In this document: in pieces, positions 34,655-48,200 of the stretch | Numbering within the stretch: the stretch's first letter is position 1 | Layout of the letters: the number at the start of each line of letters is the position of its first letter | Assembly (NCBI GenBank): GCA_964023275.1 | Contig: OZ029918.1 | Coordinates: forward strand, 13,455,355-13,519,354 | DNA: 64,000 nt | Source of the DNA: Norana najaformis | Taxonomy: Eukaryota; Annelida; Clitellata; Crassiclitellata; Hormogastridae | Direction of reading: 5' to 3' | Program-made: the position numbers and the translations under genes | Notes under the pieces: generated by a model | Told to the model about the DNA's origin: nothing | Databases searched by the model: none | Seen by the model: the letters and a program-made list of their open reading frames with translations, nothing else

Positions 34655-34956
34655 TACGGGGTGGTCTGTAGTTTAGTGGTTAGCATACTGAGCTGTCAGT
34701 TGAGATGTTGGGGGTTCAAATCCCCATCATGGTAGAATTTTGTTTTGAGATTTGGCTCCACTTGTGTCCCATAACCCGCTCAGCTGTAATAAGTATGCTG
34801 ACCATATGCTGTCAGTGGGAAGATCAAGCAGCAAGGGAGAGCCTTTGCCACTCACCCTTATATGTTGAGGCTAAGGAAAATGGAATTGCTAACACTTCTT
34901 GCCATGGCTGCTTTAGGGCTAGCTTAAGGAGCTGCTTTTCTTCTTCTTCTTCTTCT
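34655..34956 (+). repeat. tRNA-Asp-derived SINE
   Basis: The head has an A box TAGTTTAGTGG (34669-34679), an anticodon-loop-like CTGTCAG with GTC (34695-34697, as in tRNA-Asp) and a perfect B box GGTTCAAATCC (34713-34723) inside a GGGG/CCCC T-stem. The acceptor ends do not pair, so it is not a functional tRNA. A body of about 200 bases follows and ends in a TTC repeat (34935-34956). Confidence 0.7.
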
Positions 34957-35576
34957 GTGAAACTTTACATTTTCTCTGTGCTGAACGGAAAGAATCATAA
35001 TTATCAATAGAAAAACAGTTTTCAAAGCGTCTTGAGCATTTGGTTCTGTAGTCTTGTAGTTAATATAATTTAGGATTCCAACTGATTTTTATGTAGGAGT
35101 TTGAGTTGGGCAATTTATCAAAAGATAGAAAAAATATACTGATACAAAGTGTTTATGGAAAAAATATTAGATATATATATATATAATTTATAATATAGAA
35201 ATATACAGGTATTGTCATTATTTTGTTACCTGTACCAGATGATACAGATAATTGGGTTATCATAAAACTAAGTACATGTGAATTGATTGAGCTAAACAAA
35301 TTATTTGCTTGCCATTCCTTGTACTTCTGAGCTGGTGTTGTTGGGCTGTAATAAACTTACATTCCATTTACATTGTATGTTATCAACAAATTATCTCTTT
35401 GAGCATTCTATCCACATTATACCTGGTGGTCGCAGGCATTACTTTAAAGAGTAGTACTTTCAGTTTGTGAAGCTAAGTGCATTGTATGGTTGAGGCAAAA
35501 AACTGAGTCCAAAGGGAATTAAAGGGGAGTTGTGAATTGATGAGGTAACAGCTTGCTTGGCATTTTCCTTTCCCAG

Positions 35577-35715
35577 CACAAGAGGACAACCAGGTCCGAA
35601 GACGGGACGTCACCCGTCGGAAAGAAGGAGCCAGACGAGATCGCAAGGATAAGGGATACGTCATGTTTGAACAGGAAGATTCCGACGATGAACTTGTAAA
35701 GGGCAGTGAAAACAA
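35577..35715 (+). CDS. RALBP1: RalBP1 exon a
   Basis: Acceptor TTTTCCTTTCCCAG, donor AACAA|GTAAAT. It encodes [18 protein letters not shown] and [15 protein letters not shown], matching the basic, GYxxFxxxxSxDE part of the family N-terminus. Entry needs one base from an upstream exon. Confidence 0.82.
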
Positions 35716-38700
35716 GTAAATGAAACTTGATCCTACTTGCTCAGTGTTCATGGGACCTTGTAGATAACAGAGATAAAGTTAGGCATGGTATGATAGAGTA
35801 TGGTACGGTGTGGTATGGGGTTATTCATTTCCTCCAGGTGCTGACTTTGTGATAGCAGCCCAGAACTGGACATCTATGCACCAATCTACAATAACGACTC
35901 ATGAAATTCATTTGACACACATGGATTTGGATCCAGGGCACAGATGTTAAGGATTCTGATCTAATCTAATGACTTATTTAGCACTGTTATCATTATGCAC
36001 AAGACATCAATCGATGACTGATTCAAAAGAAACCATAGTTTCACGTGAAGTGCTGCTGAATGAAGCCCTGCTATGTTTGAAAACTGTGACCACATACAGC
36101 TGTCACGAGACAGATGATTCAGCTTTGGCTGAAGCTGTGTCAGACTGTTTTGGAGATTTTGAAATATGGCACTTGAGCCCAATTTATTCATTGGTGTTTT
36201 AGTTTTATTATGTATTCCAATGTATTTATTTGTTTAATCTTATGTATTTAATTGTATTTCATTGATTCATATTTTATTATTCATTGTTTTTTTTTTGATT
36301 TGGAAGAAGCCCAAGGAAAGTGAAGAAGCACACAAAGCCAACCTTCAAGTTTACCAAGAAAGAGAAGCCTAATAAAGCCAAAGAAAAAGAAAAAGAAAAA
36401 GCAAGATTTGAATATTTCTTATTCTGTGATTGAATTTCTGCAAGCTGTGACAAGATACTGCAAGTTATTTACTTAAAACCTTACAATTTTTCAATAAATG
36501 ATCATCATACAATTAATATAAATAAATTATTATTCCAAGTACAGCAGGTATTACCCTGCACTTTATAAGATGAAGAGTATAAAGGATTGTAGTGGATGAT
36601 TTGGGAAACCATCTAAAAGACGCCTTTCACGTTAGTTGTTGTCTTTGTTGTGCTGTACTATTTCCTGATGTCTTTTGATCGAATGGCCTTTGTGTTGTTT
36701 GTGTATCAGCCGAAAAATCTTTCTAGTTTTGAGGACTTGCGTAGTGCAGAATAAATGCAACTTGAGTTTACCTTGCTCTACTTTGTCTTGCTTTAGTTTA
36801 CCTTAAATTTAATGCGGTTGATTTCATTAAACTGTACAGGAAAAAGACAAAGACGAGAAGAAGGAGAAAAAGGAGAAGGACAAAGCTGAGAAGGAAAAGG
36901 AGAAGCAGGAGAAGGACAAAGAAAAGAAGGAGAAGGTGGAAAAGGAGCAGAAGAAGACTGAGGAGGAGATTAAACCTAAATGGAGAAAGAAAATCTTAGC
37001 TCCTGCAAAGCAGAATGAACAGGGTCTGACTGTTTGTAAGTCAGCTATGATTTTATTTGTACAATATTTATTGTTTGCATTTGCACCCTGCTAGTCAATG
37101 TGCAAGAAATGGATTGGCCACATAATGAGAGGGGACTCACTTGTAAGAACTATTATCGAGGGAAGAATGGAGGGACGAAAAACAAGAGAAGACCTAGACA
37201 GATGGTGCTGGATTGGATGATCACGGATGGATACAGCGGACTGAAAAGAGATGCTCAGCACCGTGAAGAATGGCGCCATTGGACATATGAACTTGCCTAA
37301 AGGGCAGAGAACCACAAGAAGAAGTCAATGTGCAACATCAAAACTTCCAGGTATACGAGGGCATGTGCTTGGTGTAGACTATTCTCTGAAAATAAGGTTT
37401 TCTATGGCATAATAAACCACTTGTAAGAACGATATGGGTTTTGCACAACACAGTCTTTTAAGCAGGTGAGTCATATACGTCTGTTGATTAATGTGCTGAG
37501 CTGCTATTCCAGAAGTCATGATTCTATTCTTCAGTGTAAAATTATTTCGTGCTTTCTATTCCGTTAGCTAGTTAAGTCTGCTAAAAAAATTAGCACTTCA
37601 GGTATACTTCTAATAGGCAATAAGACAATGAGGACAAAGCATATGCAGAGGCAGAGGACATGATAGCTTGGTTCATAGATGGACCTGTATCAGTGCATTT
37701 ATAGAGCATCTTTTGAGAGCCTGTCGTTGCATAAATGAGTGATCTAAACAGGTGTGACTTAAGGTAAACCGAGAATGCATGTTGAGTCAGATCACCTGAA
37801 ATAGCATGCATATTCAGTGGAAGGTTGTTCCAGTAGGAAGGTCTGATGCATGAGAAAGCCTGATGCACTCGAATTGACAGACATAAATGAGGCCCCTACA
37901 AATCCCCTGAGTAACAGAGCATAGTTATCACTGACCCAGTTGACTCAGTACTGGAACACTTGTTGCTCTGATTTATGCCGGGGCAGTGGTGACCATTAGT
38001 ACTAGTACTAGTACTACTTATTTTGATTGTGAACCATCATCATCTGTTCTTGCCTGGATATACTAATTTGAGAGTAAATTGTGAATTTTTGTCATTTAAT
38101 ATTTAAAAATGTTTTTCGGCATTTGTCTAGTCTGTTTGTGGAATCGCCATACATACACATTATCTAATATTTTCTTTAAAATTTCCATTTTAAAATATTA
38201 CATTTTAATGTAATGTGACAAAAGTAACATAATGAAACCAAGCATTGGATTGCACAACTTGACTGATTTCTGCCAAAGAGCATATAATTGTGCTTATGTT
38301 AATTAATGTTAATGGCTCGAGGTGCCCAACTTGGTTGGACGTGCCTTCTGGGGGCATGATAGCTATTTTGACATGGAGGGACAGATGGGTAGCAGTAGAT
38401 GCAAATGACCACTTCCTCATTGCTGTGCCATCTGTCTGTCCTCCAGGCTTCAACTTGCCTCAACGACTCTGGTAAACACAAACTTGCCTCAGCGACTCTG
38501 GTAAACACAACCGATTTCAGATGGGCCAGGGCTGGTGTACATAGAATCTCATCAAACGGGGTCAGGCTACTGATCCTTCATGCAGCTGTGGTGCAGTGCA
38601 TATGATGGCGCACATTGTTAGTGTATGTCCCCAAACACACTTCTTTGGAGGACTGTTGGCTCTTCATCTCACTGATGCTGACTCTTGGAACTGGCTGGGC

Positions 38701-39226
38701 ACAAACTCCATACCCTAGAAGAAGATAATGGCTTGAATGGACTAAATACAATTACCACAGGCATTTCAAGTGAACTAAAGATCTGTTTATCATACACCTG
38801 AGTATCCTAAGAATATAGGATGCATTACATTTCATCATAAAGCTATGGTTCGTGTTGTCTTTTAGCTGTTACTGAAGACAGCGATGTTAAGCCTATCTTT
38901 GGTGTCAGTCTGGCTGTAGCTGTTGAACGTAGCCCATGTCATGATGGCATACAGCTCCCAGTTGTTGTCAGACAGTGCATCGACTACATTGAAGAATTTG
39001 GTAATTCATTTATATGTTTTCTTATGATTCTGTGGTGATAGTGTTCAGGGCATCTGTTGATGGTACAAACCTCTACTGTGAGTTGAGGATTTAACTCCTC
39101 AAGGTTGATATATGTCTGGGGCTGAAATCTGCGCCTACGTCAGTGTGCTCTGCTGTGTTTCAGTATGTTTGTGTGTGCTCATGCATGTGTGTGCATGTGA
39201 GCATGTGGACACTGGTGTGCGTTTAT

Positions 39227-39269
<43 letters not shown>

Positions 39270-42200
39270 GGAAGAACTGAAACCGTTAACTTAAGTGGTA
39301 AACCTTTAAACTTGAACAAATAAGCAATTTCTGACAGGATTGCAGCTGCCAGATAAATTGTGCAGAAAACAATATAAATTTGGCTGGCAAGGTTTCATTT
39401 GATCTACTAAATAGTTGTGTGGTTACTGTTAGGAGTTGTGCATGCTACGGTTTGTTGACTTCATCCTTGGATGTTGCAAGCTCCTTGTGGGTTTGTGTTC
39501 TTAAAAACGGAATTTAGACTGCTGAAAGGAAGTCTTGAAGATAGGTTAGATTGACATCATGAAGCAAGGAGCAGGTCTTGGTCAGTCTATAGTGAATCTG
39601 GTTTTTCGGACTTATCGGAATTTGACGTGGCTTCTTCAGTGGATGATGATTTTTATTATGATTCCACTTGAAGCAAGCACAGATTGGTTATGGTAACACT
39701 GCTATAGAACCATACGATTACATCAGATTAGATTATGAAAAATTAAGAAATGAACTAACAGCCTTAATTTTGTTGTTGGTGAACTTGAATGCAGGACTTT
39801 CTTGTGAGGGCATTTATCGCATGTCTGGGGTGAAGTCAAAGGTACAGTCACTCAAGGATGCATACAACAGAGGACTCGACATCTATCTTCAGGAGCATGA
39901 ACCAAATGTTGTTGCCAGTCTACTCAAACAGTTCCTTCGTCAACTTCCAGAGCCGCTCCTAACTGCCAAACTTATGCCAAAGTTTGAACAGGCTTCTGGT
40001 ACGTTTCTGTACTGGTCACTTTATATTTTGATGTTCTTCTGATCCTGAACTTTGGTTTGCAATGGCCTTCGGTTAAAGAAGTTTTTAGATTAGGTTATGC
40101 TAAGCTAATATTTCCATTAACAAAAGTAAGGGAGAAATTGAAGTTAAAATTAGTGAGTAAGTAATTGCTAATCTTTGCAGATATTGAGCTTCTCAAGTGT
40201 GTTCTTAGTACAAAAACTATTTAATATTATTATTATGCAGCTTTATTTACTAACTTTTCCCTGTGCAGAGCAACTGCGTAATGGTTCGGCAGTGTCCCTT
40301 CTGGTCAGTAAATTCTGTTAATCCCTGTTAGCTACGGGCCATGAAAGCAACTGCCGAAAATGTCCCAGATAGCGTGTCATGCCATTTTCAGTCACCTACA
40401 GGAAGTCCAAGTTCACCACATGCCTCTTCTAAACTACCTTTTTTGTTCTCACATTATTCGCAAGATAGCACCTTCATCATCATCACGTATGTATAGCCGG
40501 ACCAGGCATGCGTCTAAGGCTGTTTTTATATAGATTAGAGTTCTTTACCTGAGGTAGAAGTGATCCCTTAATGCTCAAAGAATTGTAGAAATGTCTGGAA
40601 AATTAGGCATCTACCTCAAGACTGTCTCGAGAAGTTCCTTTGAATGTGATAATGTTGCAGCACTGGATGCCCTACAAGGCGTTAGAAAAGAATTTGCATG
40701 CTTGGCTCTCTAATGCTGATTCCTTTGCTAGTGGCGGGCTGGTCTGAAACCTGCTCCAAAAGACTTATTTGCACCAAGGATTTTCAGAGGAAATGGGAGT
40801 GAAAAGATTTAATAATAATTATATTTAATTGTTACTGTTATTCTTATTCTTATTACTATAGTGTGGACCTGTTAACACAGTTATTGGGGGACATGCCATC
40901 GAAACAGCATGTTAACCAGGCCATGTGTAAATGGGCTAATGGTAAAATAACCTAAAATATTCCCTATTACCCTAAAATATTGTCTAGCTAAACCCATACA
41001 CAGTACAGTAGGCCTGTCTACCATCACTTTCTTTCATTTAACAAAATTATAAGTGTATTACTTGTCCTTTGTGATCTAATTTAAAAACACATAATGCTTA
41101 CACTTGATAACCCTATTAGATAAAATCTAACAATTCATTTAATTTAACTGTAAAAATGATATACACAGCAGAATGTTATGAAAATCAATTTATGCAGACA
41201 GTGCATGATCTAGACCATGATTCAGCGTAATTTCCACAGAGTTTATATTTAGAGTCACACACTAATTAAGATTAGACTAGTTCAGATGGTAGTTTTACAA
41301 AGTATGGTATTTTCTTCTGTTTCTGGCACTTAGTTCTTTTTTCCTTACAAAATTGGTTATTCGGCATAAGTTTTAACTTTTGATACATTCCATAAGCCTA
41401 GTATTGGCTGGGTCATTGTGCTAGCACTTGACAACAGCATTTAACTCCCTCGTGGGCAGTGTGTTCTCCACAAAATATTGCACTTGTTTTCTCTCTAGTC
41501 CAATTTTCAAAACTACATTCTTTGCAAAATTAACACAGCTTTGTTTCATTTTACCCTTTTTACTCTTAGAATTGACTGTACTGTGCCAAGATCTGCATAA
41601 ATTTTGGCTTCAATTTTACCACTGTGGAACTATAGCAGCTAGTTTTTCCTCAGCAATTTGAATGCTTGAAACTTGACTCTAAACAGTAATGAAAGGAAAA
41701 AGAAGTGAGCCTTACAAAGCATGTTCATGTGATTTAATTAAAACCTACTTCCTCTGTTTAGATTTGGCGCTACACTGCAGTTCTTCATATCGTGTGTTAA
41801 CAAATGTGGGGTGTTAAGTTAATAACTTTGATGGACTTGACGCCACATAGCACTATGTGGAATCACGGGTAAACCAGTAACACATGAACACACCGACTCT
41901 GTGTTAGTAGTAGTGGTAGTAACAGTAGCTGCAATATTTATTTTTTGAATGGTGCATAGCAAATCAAGGGTTTAACGTGCTATAACTACACTGTGTCCGG
42001 AAAAATTCCAAGGCTTTACGGTAAATATGAAAATAATTAGTAAACATTAATCGATTTTTAAAATTCCAAAAACAGTTTAATCCTGAAATATATAATTACC
42101 AACAAAATTCTTTGTAATTTATTAACGGCCCCGTTTAAAATTACGTCACAGTGACGTATTTGAATTTTATATTTTGTAAAGAAAGTTGCTAGAAAAATGG

Positions 42201-45200
42201 CGTTCAGCGAGGAAGACAAAATTGTTATAAAATTTTTACGCCAAAACAACAATTATAGTGCAAATAATATTTCAGGATTAAACTGTTTTTGGAATTTTAA
42301 AAATCGATTAATGTTTACTAATTATTTTCATATTTACCGTAAAGCCTTGGAATTTTTCCGGACACAGTGTATAACATGCAAACACGTTCTGTTTGCAGTT
42401 TGCTTTTGTTTTTTTTCTTGTAGTTTAAAAAGATTTCAGTTTATTTGCTTTCCCAGAGGTAATTAGTAAAATATTGTAATTTTAATGAAAATCTGGGAAT
42501 GTTTATTGTAGCCAATAAGAACATTAAGCAGAAGGTGGAACAGTTCCAGCTGTTGCTTGAGGAGTTACCTCCCTGCAACAGGCTTCTTCTTTCTTGGGTC
42601 ATAGTCCACATGACTCATGTCATTGCTAAGGTATGTCAACAAAACTTGTGCCTTGTGACTTATGCCATTATGTACTCATACAAGTCAATGTCGCATATGA
42701 ATCTATCCCTAAACTTTCGACCTTGGAGAAGGTAAAAGTCTAAGACTCACATATGAGTTGATGTGCATTTACATATAAATCTGGACATTTTATGGTGCTT
42801 TTAAATACCAACCAAAAGTATCAGACCCTAAGATGGGAATAAATGCTGAGTAAACACGTTCTTTGCCCAAATAGAATTATCCAATAAATTATCTACCAAT
42901 AGTCAAACAGTGTCTAATCATATTACCCTTAAAAGTACCAGTTTGTGTAATTTCTAAGGTTAACAGCTTACAGTAAAACAATTTTTGCCACATACCGATG
43001 TCTTGCAAGTATTTGCTGACTTTGTGTTTCCACTTTGAAAATATTAGTTAGAGTATCAAGACAAGGAATCCAGACTCTGTTGGAAGGCAAATTATTATAA
43101 CACTAATAGCATTTCTAAAAGAAACTAAACTATCAGAACTGTTGGAAGATTGGAACATGTCCTTTTATTTACACACTAGCAGATGTATTCAAGTCCTTCA
43201 AAATCTGTTATCGTTATCATCATCGAAAAGTAGATGTATCTTCAGGTGATTCTGAGTCATAATATGATGATCATAATGATGATAATAGCGAATCATAAAA
43301 CCTTTCAAATCATATGACACTTTCATATCACATAAGCTATTTCACTGCCGTAACTAACTGCTACCTTCAAATCATTCGTTGGACAGGCTGAAACATTACA
43401 TGTCGCAAACATCAGTGGCAAGTCTGCTAAGGGTTTGAACCCTCTCCACTTTTTCCTCTTGAACCCTTGAGATCTAAAAACTACTTCCTGCTTAATGATC
43501 CTCTGGCCTCTTGATCTCGGTTGCATTGATTTGACTACATGATCTGTCATGTACCTTCAAAACAACAATTTACTTATGCCTTATGTGTGGTGACTGCAGG
43601 CATTAGATCAGAGTACCAGCACGGCTGTGCAATTTTGATTGGAATTTGTAAATGTGAGAATAGATACATGCGTTTTTGTGATTCAGGTGCATGAGAAAAT
43701 GTATTAACCTATGCAATTTTTCACCTTATCTCACCTTTGACTATACTGTCACAGCTGCCAAGATGTAATATTTATGCACTGCTTAGTATGTTGATTTAAC
43801 CTGAAGATGGGTTTTTTCTTGACAGGAAAAAGAGAATAAGATGAGTCTACAGAATGTGTCGATTGTTCTCAGTCCAACGCTTCAGATCAGCCACCGTGTG
43901 CTTAACGTTCTGTTCACATACAGCAAGCTGCTCTTCAAAGACATTATCATTAAAAGGTAGAATTTCTGCTTGTTAGCTGCATGGAATCATTTCTGCTCTC
44001 TTTGACTGTTGGGAGATTTTAAGCCGTGCAACAACTTATAGTGAAAGGCTATCCGATTGTGAGATTGCTGTTGGTGTGTTCACACTTCAGCCAGAAAATC
44101 TTAAGAGCTTTGCCTTTCAGGTCTGTATAATAAATATTCCTGTGCCTTATCTTGTAGTATAATGTGGTGTGATCACAATAAATGGGATCAACTGTAAACT
44201 GTGGTTGTGCTCTCTTTGATAAGTGTGCAAGGAATGCTGCCAGTGGTTTTGAGAGCATTGTTCAGGTAAACTTGCAATTCTGCTAGAACTTTAACATCAT
44301 TTAGGCTAGGGCAAGATGACTCAGAGGTTTTAAAAGGTGCTATACAACCGTGAATGGGACCGCATTGGATGGGTTGTATGTGCGTGCAAGAGCTCACCAG
44401 TTATTTGAGTATTATTTGCTTCCTGATGAACTGATTGTTGCTAATGCTCCTTAACGTCACTTATTCTGACAAGAAGCACCTTCAAGCGGTATTTAGCATG
44501 TCCATATACAAAGGTTTAGTTACATACTGTACATTACCGTACATACAAGAAAATTAGGAAACTTGTAACCCAGTTATGTAATGTAATTTAATCTCAGATA
44601 TGACAAAACTCTGTCTTGTCCTGTAATGTAATGATGTTTGATCAAGAAAACTCTTAATTGTAGCCATCCTCAGAACTAATCCAGATTGTTTGAAGAACTA
44701 CATCTTACCTGACTTACTGTTACAGAGGTGCTGACCATGTTACAGGTATGTTCCTCCACTTAAGCCAGTTACATCTAGGTGGACTTTGGAACTTCCTGAG
44801 AGCCCTCTGGCAATTGAGGAGGAGCTGAAGAAGCAGGAGTCACTCCTGAGCCATCTCCATGAAGAGCTGATAAATGTCAAAGACATGGAAAAAGAGGAAC
44901 AGCTTTGGGAAGTCCAACGAGTTGTGACTCAGTTGAAACGAAGGGTATGCACTGGAGAACCTCAGTACATTTAGAAACATTTGGATCAATTAATTATTTG
45001 TAGACATTACATTTATGTTGTGATTCTTAATGGCCTGTTGCATGCTTAACTGAAGCATAGTACTGGTACTGTACCAATTTTGTTCAACTCTTTCATTGTG
45101 GATTTGGCCTTGGTCGGGTAAGGTATTATAATTGTGCATTTATCACATACTTACTGAAACGGAAGTCTTCAAGAGCTTGTTCCTCAGTTGGAGGTCTTTT

Positions 45201-48200
45201 TGGTTGAATTGCAGACATAACAAAGCAGTGTGACAGTAGGACAGGTTTTCTTTACAGCTTACTTGGCTCAACTGTGAGTTCTCAGTTCTACCTGATGCAC
45301 CAGGATTTGAACCTTTTATATTAAAGAAGGAAAATATTTGAATTATGGACATGGAAGTAAAAAGGCCGATGTGTTTGCAGTCACAGTGTCATCTTCTTAA
45401 TAAAGGCTTATTTTATGTATTTTTTTATGTCAAGAGTTTTCTCATCTGGCTGTGCCTGAAGAATATTGGAATGTGGTTTTGCGTAGAAGCAAGCAGTCAT
45501 CATTTGATGCCTTGTTCATTATGATAGCAGCGCTAAAGAAGTTTCTAATCTTGGGGTTATATGATCTTTTGGCAGAAGCTCAAACATGATTACTGCAATC
45601 GTAACAGCTGACAAAACTTGCTTATTGATGTTGAGGCTCAGGAAAGAATTGCCAGTATCATACAACACTAGCAATTATATCCTTGATCCATTAAGACAGA
45701 TATAATGGGTTGATCTGATGGGTAACCACTCAGCACCATTGAAGATTTTTAGATTTCGAAGTAAACTGCTTCTTTGTGTTGTGTTCTCTCAGCTGAAGCA
45801 TGCCAGACAGATGCAGGAGGCAACAATGATATCGGAGAGGAAGCAAGAAGAAATCGCAAAAGATAAACTTGAAAAACTCACTAACTTTATTCCTGGTAGA
45901 AAAATTGATGAAGAGGAAAGTCAGGATGTTGAAGAAGTCTGCATTGAGGAAGATTCACATGGAGTGGGCACATCGGAAGAAAAAGTCGAACTCCGTGCAA
46001 CAGTTCCGCAAAGTGATGTTTCCAAAGATCAGAAACCACTGGATGAAAACCAGCAAGATAAGAACTTAGATAAGGAATCTAAGTTAGAAGTCGAAGTTGA
46101 GGTGAACAATGCTACATTAAAAGTCGAAGAAATCAAGGTGACTGATGAGGATTTAGGTACACAAGAGGAGACCAAGAAACAGGTAGCAAAGGATGAGGTG
46201 GAGACCACAGCTGAGGAATTGAAAAGTGGTGATAATGATCAAAACATGGACGCAGCTGTAGTTTCTGTGATTGGGGAAAATGTGGAAAATGACAACAAAG
46301 ATAAACTGACAGAGAGAACAGTAGTAGAAGAAATGGAGGAAAATGCAGCTGGAGATGTGGGCTTCCCAGATGCACACAGAATCGAAGAAGGCAAAAGTAT
46401 GACAGTGCACAAGCGGGAGCACATGGGTGAAGAAGAAATCAGGGAACCAGCTTCTGATGAACTGCTGGAGTCAGTGAACCATGACAGAAGGCTTTCAACC
46501 GAAACAGATGACAGTTCAGATGCCTACACAGATGTTCTGGTGGAAGAGGATGAAGAGGTGGAGGAAGAGGAGGAGGAGGAGGAGGAGGAGGAGGAGGAAT
46601 GTCTTTCAGAGATGACAGCAGATGCTGGAAAAGGTGAATCACTTAATGTTGACTATGTACACCTGAATGAGGAGTCGCCAATGGAATTGGGTGGAAAGAC
46701 TAGACGGCACATTCCCCACGAATCAGAAGAGGATTTTGATCATAAAAGGCAGGACATTCTGAATACTGAAGACAGCACACAGATGGGTATGCCTGTTTCT
46801 CTTCATGAGGTCTTTCATTTTTATTCATCTATTAATTCTTTGTGGTTTTTTATTTATTTTTTATGTATTTGTTTTGTGTTGATACATTTGTTTATGTAGT
46901 GTATTTATTTATTAGCAAAGAGAGGGTTTACCTTTTTGATTATGGTATTAAAGTATTTTGAGTCATTAAACAGTGTCTTCTCATTTGAAGTTGAAGAGGA
47001 CCAGGATGCATTTTCGGACACGACCACAAGTTCTGAGCCGTCTGAATTTGAGGACAACGAGGAATACCAGCAACTGGAGCAAGAGCACACTTATCTGATG
47101 TTGGAAGAGGAGGAATTGCTTGCTATTGGTAAGATTCTGCCTAAATCTGTGCTTCTAAAAATACCCTGTTTTCTGGACTATTAGGTGCTTCCTACTATAA
47201 GTTGCAGTGATGCAAAAACAGCAAAATTTTTGTGTAGGTCACACCACACAGATTTTCCAGTCAGAGTGCACACAAGCACATTTGCTAATAATAGATGTAA
47301 ATATTTGGTCATTGTGAGCGAATACTAGCTCAAAAATAAAATTTTATTGAAATAAAATTTGTTGCACTTTTGAAATTAAAGATTTCCAACATTTGTTGGT
47401 TGTTGTGATTTGGTATTAGTAATTTAATTACTTGGTTCTATACATAAATCCACCCAGATGAAGGCATCCAAAGATACTATATTGAATGATAGAAAGTCAC
47501 TGTTAACTATTGAACAAGTAAGTATGTTAATAAGTTCAGAGTTTGTTTATTTGTAATAAATAAATTGATTAAATTTTCCTAAATTTTCATTAGTCATGTC
47601 ATCAGTTGAAAGCCATCAAATCCTCTTCTTCTATGTCACTTTGAAACAGTTAGTGGTAAATTTTATGCAGGGTCTTCACCTTCTTTGTCTGTGTTATCAG
47701 TGTCTTCTTCCTGTCATCTTTAATTATACCTGCCTTTGTAAAAACTGCAGCAATTAAATGTTATTTTGAAGTAGTAGTTTGACTATCTCTTCTTATTAAT
47801 CAAAACTAGTACTAACGAAACCTACTGTGCATCTATATGATAGCATTTGCAAGTTCAATCCAAGTTAACAAAATAGATGATAACATACGTAGATATCTGA
47901 CGCGTGTGAAGCTATGGTAAGCCAAATACTGCTTTTACTATGTAGATTTCACTTTTAATAAATATGGTTGAATTTATTTCGTCTGTTATCAATCTTTGCT
48001 AAATGTGACTACTTACAATTTTTTTTAAATTTTCATACGTAAGTCACACCTTTCTGTTGGTTGCAGCCCTTAAAGCACATGTAAAAACTGCAACTTATGG
48101 TCTTGATAAAAAGAAAACTTTGAAGTTTTGCTTGAAATAAGAATAGCCTAACAAATTGGTTTGCATTTTTAATTCTACTAGTTAATGTTTGGATTGAAAT

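Noticed and set aside
34655-34735. Functional tRNA-Asp gene
   Set aside because: The acceptor ends do not pair and the T-stem is incomplete; the following body and TTC tail indicate a SINE.
46133-46642. Minus-strand Pro/His/Ser-rich ORFs
   Set aside because: Complement of the acidic RalBP1 exon; no independent support.
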